Shown here in pieces: positions 25,291 through 34,041 of a stretch of DNA of 41,668 bases (positions are counted from its first letter, which is position 1; each line of letters starts with the position of its first letter). Origin of the DNA: Rickettsiales bacterium (GTDB taxonomy: Bacteria > Pseudomonadota > Alphaproteobacteria > Rickettsiales > UBA1997); contig JAGAUJ010000009.1 of assembly GCA_017620845.1 (NCBI GenBank), forward strand, positions 1 to 41,668, read 5' to 3'. Under the pieces are notes generated by a model. That model worked only from the letters and a program-made list of their open reading frames with translations. It did not search any database and had not been told where the DNA came from. The translations under genes were made by a program, and so were the position numbers.

Positions 25291-25320
25291 AATGCACCAA
25301 AATGTGTATTTTGGTGCATT
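25291..25320. repeat. Right palindromic site, inverted copy of the left one
   Basis: Arms AATGCACCAAAAT (25291-25303) and ATTTTGGTGCATT (25308-25320) around core GTGT. Because the core is the reverse complement of ACAC, the unit is in inverted orientation relative to 25146-25173. It lies 13 bp before the AAAGGAG binding site of mod. Confidence 0.8.
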
Positions 25321-25344
25321 ATATCAATTTATAAAGGAGTTATA

Positions 25345-27255
25345 ATGCCAGAATCACTTATAGAACTATTACCAAAAATTGTTGCAGATGGAAAAAAAGA
25401 AGTTGAAAAAATATTTACAAGATTAGAAAGCAACAACAAAATAACTTTACAAACAAACGAATATGTATTACCAATAAGTAAAGGTGGTAATTTATTTAAA
25501 GGCGAATGCGAAGATATAAATTCGCAAAACTGGTTTAATAGGGTTTGTTATGGTGATAATTTAATGGTTATGTCAGCACTTCTTACAGGAGATGAAGAAA
25601 CTGGTTTACCATCTATGAGAGGAAAGATTGATTTAATTTATATCGACCCGCCGTATGATTCAAAGGCAGATTATAGAACAAAAATAAAATTACCACAAAA
25701 TGACAATATTGAAATGAAGCCAACTATTGTAGAACAGTTTGCATATAGTGATATGTGGAAAGATGGCACCGTTAGTTATTTAAAAGACTTATATCCAAGA
25801 TTATGTTTGATGAAAGAGTTGTTGAGTGAACAAGGTTCAATTTATGTGCATCTTGATTGGCATGTAAATAGTTATGTGAGAATTTTGTTGGATGAGATAT
25901 TTGGGAGGAGTAATTTTAAAAATGAGATTGTTTGGTCTTACAGTAGATGGGCAAATGTATCAAAATCTTTTCAACGTATGCATGATACTATATTATTTTA
26001 TACAAAAGATAACAATATAGGTATATTTAATGAGCAAAGAATAGAATTAGAAGAAAAACGCAAAAGAAATCTTGTTCAAATTATTAATGGGAAAAAAGTA
26101 TCAATGAGAGATAATGATGGTAATGTAGTTTATAAAGAACAGAATAGTAAACCAGTTTCGGATTTTTGGGATGAAATTGAGTTTTATAAGGATACAAATG
26201 TGTGGAGTGATATATTTCAAGTTGGTAAAAATGGAAAAGAGCGACTTGACTATGCCACACAAAAACCCGAAGCACTTTTAGAAAGAATAATAAAAGCAAG
26301 TAGCAATGAAAATTCTATTGTAGCAGATTTTTATGCCGGTAGTGGAACAACTGGAAGTGTAGCGGAAAGGTTAGGCAGAAGATGGATAATGGCAGATCTT
26401 GGTAAACCATCTACTATGGTTACAAGAAAAAGACTTATAGATCAGGAGGCAAAACCTTTCTTGTATCAGTCAATAGGAGATTATCAAAAGGAAAACTTTG
26501 CAAATGTTAAGGAGTTTAGAAGGGTTGGAGATTTGGCACGGGTGGTGTTGAAATTATATGGGGCAGAAAGTTTTTATGATGATAAAATACAGAGAAATTT
26601 GGGATATATAAAGGGAACAAAGACACTTGTTATAGCAGATAGTCCAAATCAAATTACAAATAGGGCAAGTGTTAAAAGGGCAAGAGAAATAAAAAATAAT
26701 ATGTATGGTGATTGGAATAAAATAATAGTTTTGGGGTGGAATTTTGATTATAATATTGTAAATGTAGTAAAGGAATTTAAGGATGATGTTGAGATTTTGG
26801 TAATACCGCCAGATTTGTTGCAACAGTTGCAAAAAAATAAGATAAATGAAAATAGTATTAGATTTTCTTCTTTACAGTATTTGACAATAAAAGATCCGGT
26901 TGTTAGGAGTATTGGTGAAAATAAGGAAGAATTGATAATTGAATTGGAAAATTATATATTGTTGTCGCCGGAAGCATTGCCTTTGGATGATGAAAATAAG
27001 AAAAAATTAAGAGATTATATTGTAAATGATCCTTTATCTTTGATTGAGTATTGGAGTGTTGATCCTGATTATGATGGTGTGACTTTTAGGAGTAAGTGGC
27101 AGGATTATAGGGGAAATGTTTTTAGTGATAGTAATGAGTTTAGGGTTTTGGAGGTTGCAAAAATTGAGACTGAAAAACTTGATAGAAAGAGAACTGTGTG
27201 TGTTAAGACGGTTGATGTATTTGGTTATGAAAGTGTTGTTGTGAAAGAATTGTAA
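25345..27255 (+). CDS. mod: Type III R-M methyltransferase subunit (Mod), system 2
   Basis: Beta-class N6-adenine methyltransferase, 636 residues. Motif [12 protein letters not shown] is at about residues 101-110, followed by [15 protein letters not shown], and motif I ([19 protein letters not shown]) is at about 330-348, the DPPY-first order. A long C-terminal part of about 250 residues follows, as in Type III Mod proteins paired with a DEAD/DEAH partner. ATG 25345 has a strong AAAGGAG site. No homopolymer or short tandem tract is present at its 5' end, unlike system 1; instead the upstream region has the inverted palindromes. The res gene follows 18 bp downstream. The frame is intact. Confidence 0.9.
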   Translation: MPESLIELLPKIVADGKKEVEKIFTRLESNNKITLQTNEYVLPISKGGNLFKGECEDINSQNWFNRVCYGDNLMVMSALLTGDEETGLPSMRGKIDLIYIDPPYDSKADYRTKIKLPQNDNIEMKPTIVEQFAYSDMWKDGTVSYLKDLYPRLCLMKELLSEQGSIYVHLDWHVNSYVRILLDEIFGRSNFKNEIVWSYSRWANVSKSFQRMHDTILFYTKDNNIGIFNEQRIELEEKRKRNLVQIINGKKVSMRDNDGNVVYKEQNSKPVSDFWDEIEFYKDTNVWSDIFQVGKNGKERLDYATQKPEALLERIIKASSNENSIVADFYAGSGTTGSVAERLGRRWIMADLGKPSTMVTRKRLIDQEAKPFLYQSIGDYQKENFANVKEFRRVGDLARVVLKLYGAESFYDDKIQRNLGYIKGTKTLVIADSPNQITNRASVKRAREIKNNMYGDWNKIIVLGWNFDYNIVNVVKEFKDDVEILVIPPDLLQQLQKNKINENSIRFSSLQYLTIKDPVVRSIGENKEELIIELENYILLSPEALPLDDENKKKLRDYIVNDPLSLIEYWSVDPDYDGVTFRSKWQDYRGNVFSDSNEFRVLEVAKIETEKLDRKRTVCVKTVDVFGYESVVVKEL

Positions 27256-27273
27256 AAATAAAAGGAGGTTGTT

Positions 27274-30200
27274 GTGAGTTATAATGATATTGCTTTGGAA
27301 TTAACTGAAAAATTGAATGATATTGTTAATGAAAGTTGGGGAAATGGGAATTTTATAAGGTCTGTTGGTGCGGTTACTGCTGATTTGTTGCAGTGGTGGT
27401 TTGATGATGATTTTTGTGCTGAAAGAAGTATTAATTTTCATGAGGGGCAAAAGCAGGCTATTTTGAATCTTGTTTATTGTCATGAGGTTTTGGGGGTTAA
27501 TTCTGTTGTTGATTTGTATAAAAAAATATTTGGTAAGGTGGAAGATGGTTTAATGGAAGATTTGCTTAAAAATCAAGGTGATCTGTGTAAGTATTGTGTG
27601 AAAATGGCAACTGGAACTGGTAAAACTTGGGTTATGAATGCTATTTTGGTGTGGCAGTATTTGAATGCTAAAAATTATAGTAAGTGTGTGACAAGTAATT
27701 TTATTGGTGGGGCGGTTGTTGATGGTGATGAGAATGGTAGGTTTTTGGGGGCTTGTGTGAGTGGTAATGTGGGTGATGATTTGGTTGAAAGAAGAGTTGT
27801 TTTTGCGAAAAACTTTTTGATTATTGCACCAAGTTTGATGGTTTATGATAGGTTGCTTGATGCTTTTTTGGGTAAGGAAAATGAAAATAGGATTAGGGAT
27901 TTTGAAAGTGCGGATTTGAAGAAAAATGAGGAATTGTTTGTTCCAAAAAAATATAGAAATGATTTGTTTGCTTTTGTTCAAAACTCTGTTGTTAAGAAAG
28001 ATGAAATAGGTAAAAAAATTACTGGTGATGGGGTTATTGTTGTTGCTAATTCGCAGCATTTTTTGAGTGATTTGAGTAAGTTTGATGAAGAAGAGGAAGA
28101 AGAGGAAGAAAAAGATGTTGATAATATGTCTTATAAAAAAATAATTACAGATTTATTGCCGATTACACCTGGGGCTAATGAGGGACATTCGTTGAGTGTT
28201 TTGGATAGTAGGTATTTTAATGGTGGTGAATTGGAGTATTTGGGTAAGTTGGAAAATATTTGTGTGTTTAATGATGAGGCGCATCATATACATGAAAATA
28301 AAAATGATGTTGTTAAGTGGCAGAAGATGTTGAATTGTTTGTCTGCTGGTAAGGGGGATAATTTTATACAAGTGGATTTTTCTGCTACTCCTTATACTGT
28401 TAAAAATGTTAGAAATAATCAAGTTAAAAAGTATTTTTATCATGTGATGGTTGATTATGGTTTGCCGGATGCTATAAGGGCTGGACTTGTGAAAACTATT
28501 GTTATTGATAAAAGAGAGGAAATTACAAGTATTAAAAATGATGCTTTGGATTTTAAGGCTGTTAGAAGTGATAATGGTGTTGTTAGTTTGTCTAAAGGGC
28601 AAGAGATGATGTTGAAGGCTGGTTTGAAAGTGTTGAATAAATTAGAGAAAGAGTTTGAAATGATTGATGATACAAAATATCCAAAAATGCTTGTTGTGTG
28701 TGAAGATACAAATGTTTCGCCGTTTATTGAAGAGTATTTAAAAAATGAGTGTGGACTTGCGGAAGATGATGTGTTCCGTATAGATTCTGATAAAAAAGGT
28801 GTTGTTGGAGAGGAAGAGTGGGGAAGAATTAAGCAGACTTTGTTTAATATTGATAAGAAAAAACAACCAAGAGTTATAATTTCTGTGTTGATGTTGCGAG
28901 AGGGTTTTGATGTTAATAATATTTGTGTTATTGTTCCTTTAAGGGCAACTGAGGCTCAAATATTGTTGGAGCAAACGATAGGTAGGGGTTTACGGTTGAT
29001 GTGGAGAGATGAGGAATATAAGGATATAAAAGAGAAAAATAGAAAAAAGATTCTTGAAGATAAGGAGGCACCTGATGGTTCTTATGATATTTTGCATATT
29101 ATAGAGCATCCAAATTTTATTAAGTTTTATCAAGGTCTTGAAGAAAATATACCAGTAATTGATTCTGAAAATTATAAAAATATTGATAAAATAATTAAGG
29201 TTGAATTGAAGAAAGATTATGAAAAGTATGATTTTTATATTCCTATAATTGTTAAGGAAGAAATAGAATATTTGGTTGGTAAGGAACTTAATTATTGGGA
29301 TTTTGAGAAGAGTAATTATAGTGTTGAACAGTTGAAAAGTTTGATTAGAAATGGAAAAAATGAGGAAATATTTTATTCAAATGAGATTTTGAAAGATGTT
29401 AGGTTTGGTGAATATGCTGTTTCTATTGATTTGTTTAATGTTAATTGTTATAATGATTTTTTGTATAGAATTGTTAATACTGTTTGTAGAACTGTGTATG
29501 TGAATATTTCAAATTCTGGTGGTAGTAAATTTAATAAGTTTCCAATGTTGCAGATAAATCAACATGTAATTATAAAAACTATTGATAATTATATTAAAAA
29601 AAGATTTTTTGGTAAGCCTTTTAATCCTTTGGTTGATGATAATTGGAGGTTGTTGATGTTAAAGAAGCAAGATTTGATTGGTATTATTGTTAAGCAAACG
29701 TCAAAGGTTATTTGTGATATGCAGTCAAATGTTGATGTTGAGGAGGCGGTTGTTAAAAAGGAGTATTTTTCTCAAGTTGCTAGTTTGCCGGTTAGGGAAA
29801 ATTATTCTTTGGAGTTGGCGAAAACTATTTATACAAAAACTCAATATCCGTCAAATAGGGGTGGTTTTGAAAAGGATTTTATGATGTATGTTGATGCTGA
29901 TTGTGAAGTGGAAAGGTTTGTAAAAATAAATGAAAGAAGACATAATTTTGTTAATTTTCAGTATATTAATGAAAATGGTTTAATTCGTCATTATTTTCCA
30001 GATTTTATGGTAAAAATTGCTGGTGATATTTATGTTGTCGAAACAAAGGCTTGTAGGGATTTAAATAATTATGATGTTAACGCGAAAAAGAAGGGTGCTT
30101 TAAATTATGTAAATAGAATAAATAAGTTAAAGGCTGATGATAGGATGGATGCTGTTTGGCATTATTGTATTGTTGATGATAAAACTTTTTATGAAAAGCA

Positions 30201-30285
30201 GGAATTTGGCGCTTCTGTTAAAGATATCTTGATGTATTGTGAGTTGGTAAATAATAATACTTGTGATGATTTGTTTGAATGTTGA
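27274..30285 (+). CDS. res: Type III R-M helicase/endonuclease subunit (Res), system 2
   Basis: A 1003-residue SF2 helicase with C-terminal nuclease, the restriction partner of the preceding Mod. Walker A MATGTGKTW is at about residues 111-119, the DEAH box NDEAHHIHE at about 333-341, SATPY at about 370, and the C-terminal helicase block (MLREGFDVNNI, then EQTIGRGLRLMW) near 540-580. The PD-(D/E)xK nuclease core is PDFMVK at about 909 with VVETKA at about 921, so the nuclease is intact. Translation starts at GTG 27274, placed 5 bp after AAGGAGG. The frame is uninterrupted. An acidic run (about residues 270-280, EEEEEEEEK) is a linker. Confidence 0.92.
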   Translation: MSYNDIALELTEKLNDIVNESWGNGNFIRSVGAVTADLLQWWFDDDFCAERSINFHEGQKQAILNLVYCHEVLGVNSVVDLYKKIFGKVEDGLMEDLLKNQGDLCKYCVKMATGTGKTWVMNAILVWQYLNAKNYSKCVTSNFIGGAVVDGDENGRFLGACVSGNVGDDLVERRVVFAKNFLIIAPSLMVYDRLLDAFLGKENENRIRDFESADLKKNEELFVPKKYRNDLFAFVQNSVVKKDEIGKKITGDGVIVVANSQHFLSDLSKFDEEEEEEEEKDVDNMSYKKIITDLLPITPGANEGHSLSVLDSRYFNGGELEYLGKLENICVFNDEAHHIHENKNDVVKWQKMLNCLSAGKGDNFIQVDFSATPYTVKNVRNNQVKKYFYHVMVDYGLPDAIRAGLVKTIVIDKREEITSIKNDALDFKAVRSDNGVVSLSKGQEMMLKAGLKVLNKLEKEFEMIDDTKYPKMLVVCEDTNVSPFIEEYLKNECGLAEDDVFRIDSDKKGVVGEEEWGRIKQTLFNIDKKKQPRVIISVLMLREGFDVNNICVIVPLRATEAQILLEQTIGRGLRLMWRDEEYKDIKEKNRKKILEDKEAPDGSYDILHIIEHPNFIKFYQGLEENIPVIDSENYKNIDKIIKVELKKDYEKYDFYIPIIVKEEIEYLVGKELNYWDFEKSNYSVEQLKSLIRNGKNEEIFYSNEILKDVRFGEYAVSIDLFNVNCYNDFLYRIVNTVCRTVYVNISNSGGSKFNKFPMLQINQHVIIKTIDNYIKKRFFGKPFNPLVDDNWRLLMLKKQDLIGIIVKQTSKVICDMQSNVDVEEAVVKKEYFSQVASLPVRENYSLELAKTIYTKTQYPSNRGGFEKDFMMYVDADCEVERFVKINERRHNFVNFQYINENGLIRHYFPDFMVKIAGDIYVVETKACRDLNNYDVNAKKKGALNYVNRINKLKADDRMDAVWHYCIVDDKTFYEKQEFGASVKDILMYCELVNNNTCDDLFEC

Positions 30286-30409
30286 TAAGATGATATTTAA
30301 TTGTTGATGTTAGTAAGTGCTTTGTTTATGTTTGTTGTTATTTAATTTATAACACTTATTGGTTAATTTGTTGTTCTATTTTTAATTCAAATATGATATA
30401 ATTATAATA

Positions 30410-30544
30410 CTACTTTACACGAGTGCCAAAAAATATAATTAGCACAGCAGCAACAAATCCAGCAACTCCCATGCCACTATTTAAATGCATATAATGTGTA
30501 GCAAAGTAATAGGCTCCAATACCAACAACAGTCATGTAAATCAT
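30410..30544 (-). CDS. Small two-helix membrane protein
   Basis: A 44-residue frame: MIYMTVVGIGAYYFATHY, then a short polar turn HLNSG, then MGVAGFVAAVLIIFFGTRVK. Two hydrophobic helices with a positive C-terminus predict a small inner-membrane protein. It lies 65 bp downstream of the carbonic-anhydrase-like gene on the same strand and may share its transcript. I do not recognise the family. The hydrophobic regularity argues against chance, but no Shine-Dalgarno is clear; the second ATG (30535) is an alternative start. Confidence 0.5.
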   Translation of the reverse strand: MIYMTVVGIGAYYFATHYMHLNSGMGVAGFVAAVLIIFFGTRVK

Positions 30545-30609
30545 AGTTATGTCTATATATTATATATACTCTTATTATAAAACAAAAAACACTTTTGTAA
30601 AGATATAAT

Positions 30610-31140
30610 TTATTTATTTGTTTGATTGTCTTTTTTAAGTTGTTTACTTAATTCAATATATTCAGTAACTGCATTTTTATTATATTCAATTTCACTTTCT
30701 CTTACATCTCTAAAATATTTTGCTGGGGAACCGAGCCAAAGTTGTTTTTGAGGAACTATCATGTTATTTGTTAACATTGAGCCAGCACCAAGTATTGAAT
30801 ATTCTTCCATTTTTGTGTTATTTAAAACAATACTTCCCATGCCAACAAGGCAGTTGTTTTCTATAATCGCGGAATGTAAAATTGCAGAGTGTCCTATTAT
30901 GCAATTTTCGCCAATAATACAGGGTAAATTATAATCGGTATGTATTACTGAATTGTCTTGTATGTTTGTATTTTTCTTTATATGTATTGTGCCTAAATCT
31001 CCTCTTATGGTTGTGTTTGGCCAAATGTTTACATTTTCTTCAATTATTACATCACCAATAATTACTACATTGTCGGCAATTACTGCTGATTTGTGTATTT
31101 GTGGTGTTTTGCCATTAAAAGATAATATTTTGTAATTCAT
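30610..31140 (-). CDS. Gamma-carbonic-anhydrase-family hexapeptide protein
   Basis: A 176-residue left-handed beta-helix protein of the gamma carbonic anhydrase/PaaY/YrdA family; these form trimers with zinc at the subunit interface. Hexapeptide repeats run from about residues 15 to 135 (for example VVIIGDVIIEENVNIW). The three metal histidines are in place: H67 (SVIHTD), H84 (IIGHSA) and H89 (ILHSAI). The closing LWLGSPAKYFRDV is typical. Many bacterial members show weak or no hydration activity, so the substrate is uncertain. Start ATG 31140, no strong binding site. Confidence 0.85.
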   Translation of the reverse strand: MNYKILSFNGKTPQIHKSAVIADNVVIIGDVIIEENVNIWPNTTIRGDLGTIHIKKNTNIQDNSVIHTDYNLPCIIGENCIIGHSAILHSAIIENNCLVGMGSIVLNNTKMEEYSILGAGSMLTNNMIVPQKQLWLGSPAKYFRDVRESEIEYNKNAVTEYIELSKQLKKDNQTNK

Positions 31141-31259
31141 AGGTGTTTTTGTTTTTGTTTAATTAAAGTTTATAATGAGATTTGTAAAATGCTATGAAAA
31201 TGTGGATTATTTATCATAATGTTTTTTGCGGTATAATATAATAAAAATTATATTTTAAC

Positions 31260-31287
31260 AACTTTTTGTAGTGGACTACAAAAAGTT
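31260..31287 (-). terminator. Terminator downstream of dnaJ
   Basis: Perfect 12-bp arms AACTTTTTGTAG (31260-31271) and CTACAAAAAGTT (31276-31287), loop TGGA. On the minus strand the hairpin comes 23 bp after the dnaJ stop and is followed by a T-rich tract. Confidence 0.75.
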
Positions 31288-31309
31288 AAGATTAAAACCA
31301 AAATATAAT

Positions 31310-32440
31310 TTACTTAAACCACTTTTTAAAAAAACCATCACCAGAATTAGATTTTTGTAAAGACTTATCCAAATCTTCTACGGTTTTTTTATCTTCTGCT
31401 GACAAGTTTTTTGGAATATCAATTCTTATATTTAAAATCAAATCGCCCCTTCTACCACCAGAATTTAATATTGTCATACCTTTGCCAGCAACTCGTATTT
31501 TATCTCCATATTGTGTCCCAGCGGGGATTTTTACAGTTGCCTTTCCGCCATCTATTGTAGGAACTTCTATTTCTCCGCCAATCATTGCAGTTGTTGGTAA
31601 TATTCCAGTTGTAATATATAAATCATTTCTATCTCTTGTAAAAATATTGTGTTTTTTAATATTTATGAATACAAACAAATCTCCGGCTTTTCCACCATTT
31701 AAACCTGCTTCACCTTCGCCTGTAAGTTTAATTTTGCTTCCATTATCAACACCAGCAGGGATTTTTACTGATAATATTCTATTTTTATTAACTCTACCAG
31801 TTCCGCCACATTTACTGCAAGGATTTTTAATAATTTTACCAGTTCCTCGACATCTTCTACAAGCCTGCTCTACAATGAAAAAACCTTGTTGCATTCTAAC
31901 ACTTCCAGTTCCATTACAGTCTGGACAAGTTGTTGGAGCACTACCGTCTGCTGAACCACTACCATTACAAGCGTCACATTTTCCCATTGCAGAAAAATTC
32001 ACATCCATAACTTTGCCATTATAGGCTTCTTCAAGTGTAAGATTTACATCATATCTTAAATCCGATCCATCTACACTACTGTTTCTTTTTGTATTTCTTC
32101 TGCCACCAATATCTGAAAAAATGTCAGAAAAGGAGCTAAAAATATCACTGAAATCATTGAAATTAGTCTGTTGGAAGCCACCAAAACCACCAAAACCGCC
32201 ACTGCCAGCACCACCATTTTGGAAGGCACTTTGTCCGTATCTGTCATAAGCAGCTCTTTTGTTGTCATCTTTTAGAACGTCGTAAGCCTCTGCTGCTTCT
32301 TTGAATTTTGCTTCTGCTTCTTTGTTTCCTGGATTTTTGTCTGGGTGAAATTCCATTGCTTTTTTTCGGTAGGCTTTTTTTATTTCTTCTGCTGTTGCAG
32401 TTTTTGATACACCTAAAACTTCGTAATAATCTCTTGCCAT
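31310..32440 (-). CDS. dnaJ: Chaperone protein DnaJ
   Basis: DnaJ delivers clients to DnaK and stimulates its ATPase. The 376-residue length is standard. The J domain has HPD in EFHPDKNPG (about residues 32-34), followed by the Gly/Phe-rich region (about 75-105, [15 protein letters not shown]), four zinc motifs [24 protein letters not shown] and CSKCGGTG (about 155-220), and the C-terminal substrate domain with [12 protein letters not shown]. It is alone here; neither dnaK nor grpE is nearby. Start ATG at 32440. Confidence 0.97.
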   Translation of the reverse strand: MARDYYEVLGVSKTATAEEIKKAYRKKAMEFHPDKNPGNKEAEAKFKEAAEAYDVLKDDNKRAAYDRYGQSAFQNGGAGSGGFGGFGGFQQTNFNDFSDIFSSFSDIFSDIGGRRNTKRNSSVDGSDLRYDVNLTLEEAYNGKVMDVNFSAMGKCDACNGSGSADGSAPTTCPDCNGTGSVRMQQGFFIVEQACRRCRGTGKIIKNPCSKCGGTGRVNKNRILSVKIPAGVDNGSKIKLTGEGEAGLNGGKAGDLFVFINIKKHNIFTRDRNDLYITTGILPTTAMIGGEIEVPTIDGGKATVKIPAGTQYGDKIRVAGKGMTILNSGGRRGDLILNIRIDIPKNLSAEDKKTVEDLDKSLQKSNSGDGFFKKWFK

Positions 32441-32714
32441 TTTTAAAAATTGTAAATATTATTTATTAATTAATAATATAGTATTAAATTGTGAAAATTC
32501 AAGGGAAAATAATTTATTTCATTTTTGTTGTATTAGTAAGTTTTTGTGGTTAATATAAGAATGTGGAGTGGTTGGTAGTAATTGAGTGATATTATTGAGT
32601 GTGTGTAATAATAAATAGTAGATATTAAATAGTGGATATTGTGTGTTGCATATGAAAATGGGGGCAATACTTGTATTTATGGATTGTATTATATAAAGAG
32701 TAGGGTTGTGTTTA

Positions 32715-33977
32715 TTATACAAACTGATTATTTACATGATCCACTGCCAACAAAGCCCTCTTATGTTCTAATGGAGTATGAACTCTCAAAATATCCACCT
32801 TATTAGCAATTTTCATAGAAATTGCCAAAGTCTCAACATCTCTTTCAAGAGCAGAAGCGTTTGAAAAAACTTTCATAAAAGACTTTCTTGAATGCCCTAT
32901 AAGAATTTTAAAACCATATTTATGAAAATGTTCTATATTTTGCAAAATTTGTAAATTTTGTGACGGAGTTTTTCCAAAACCAATACCAAGATCTAAAATC
33001 AACTGTTCTTTTTTTAAATTATTTTTTTCAAAAACATTAATCTTATTTTCAAGCCACTTATCAATTTCTTCTATAACATTTTTATTATCAGGAATTACTA
33101 TTTTTTTGTCATTTGGTATTCCTAAATTATGCATAAAAACAAACTTTATCTGTGGATTATTTTTTGCTAAATCAATCATATCTTGACTGCACATTCCTGA
33201 AATATCATTAACAATATTAAAGCCATTTAATATTGCTTGTTCTGCTGTTTTTGGGTGATATGTATCAATACTTAATAACGGTCTTATTAGATCAAATTTT
33301 TTATTTTTAATGTATTTAAAAACAAACTGTAATCTTTCTAATTCTTCTTCTGCTGTTAGTGGTGTTGCGTTTGGCTTTGTAGATTCTGCGCCAATATCTA
33401 TAATTGAAACATTGTTTTCAACCCAAGTTTCAAATGTATTAATAAAATCATCTTCATTATTATATTTTCCGCCGTCTGAAAATGAGTCTGGTGTAATATT
33501 TAAAATACCCATAAATATTGGTTGATGCTGGTTTGTATAATAATTATTTGTTTTTTCTGGATAAATGAAAGATAGAGGATCTAAAACAAAACTTCTTTTA
33601 ATAAACTCTTTATGTGGAATGGTTAATTTTTCAGTATTTATATGTTGATTTTTATAAAAAATTATATCTATATCAATGGGTCTTGGTGACCAGCGGGCAG
33701 AAAAATCTCTTCCCATTTCTTTTTCTATTATTTTACAAATATCTAAAAGTTGTAAAGGTTCAATATTTGTATCAACTTTTATTACACAATCATAATATGG
33801 AATATTCCAATCACTTGGTGAATTTGTTAACATTAGTGCCGGTGTTTCATAAAGTGGTGAAATTTCAATATTTTGTATATTGTGTTCTTGTAGTTTTTTA
33901 ATTGCAGTTAAAATATTTTGTTTTTTGTCTCCTAAATTTGTTCCTATTGCTAAATACACAAAATCTTCATTATTCAT
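32715..33977 (-). CDS. folKP: Bifunctional HPPK-dihydropteroate synthase
   Basis: Fusion of two consecutive folate enzymes: 6-hydroxymethyl-7,8-dihydropterin pyrophosphokinase (residues about 1-150) and dihydropteroate synthase (about 155-420). HPPK marks: YLAIGTNLGDKKQNI at the start and SPRPIDIDIIFY. DHPS marks: GILNITPDSFSDGG, DIGAESTKPNA, LSIDTYHPKTAEQA, VNDISG and IGHSRKSF. All catalytic segments are present. I start at ATG 33977 behind AAGAAG. The longer frame to 34058 adds a hydrophobic Asn/Ile stretch that would overlap the divergent miaB start and is not typical. Such fusions are known from some Alphaproteobacteria and eukaryotes. Confidence 0.92.
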   Translation of the reverse strand: MNNEDFVYLAIGTNLGDKKQNILTAIKKLQEHNIQNIEISPLYETPALMLTNSPSDWNIPYYDCVIKVDTNIEPLQLLDICKIIEKEMGRDFSARWSPRPIDIDIIFYKNQHINTEKLTIPHKEFIKRSFVLDPLSFIYPEKTNNYYTNQHQPIFMGILNITPDSFSDGGKYNNEDDFINTFETWVENNVSIIDIGAESTKPNATPLTAEEELERLQFVFKYIKNKKFDLIRPLLSIDTYHPKTAEQAILNGFNIVNDISGMCSQDMIDLAKNNPQIKFVFMHNLGIPNDKKIVIPDNKNVIEEIDKWLENKINVFEKNNLKKEQLILDLGIGFGKTPSQNLQILQNIEHFHKYGFKILIGHSRKSFMKVFSNASALERDVETLAISMKIANKVDILRVHTPLEHKRALLAVDHVNNQFV

Positions 33978-34041
33978 TAAATACTTCTTGAAAATAATTT
34001 TTTTTATATAATTATTATTGCTAATAAATAAAAAAATATCA

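Noticed and set aside
27301..28602. Long minus-strand open frames inside res of system 2 and inside other large genes
   Set aside because: They are antisense shadows with Asn/Ile/Thr-rich low-complexity translations produced by the GT-rich coding strand; no motifs or binding sites.
32519..32722. Minus-strand 67-residue frame between dnaJ and folKP
   Set aside because: Low-complexity Ile/Asn/Leu/Thr composition, no binding site and no recognisable feature; it overlaps the folKP 3' end.
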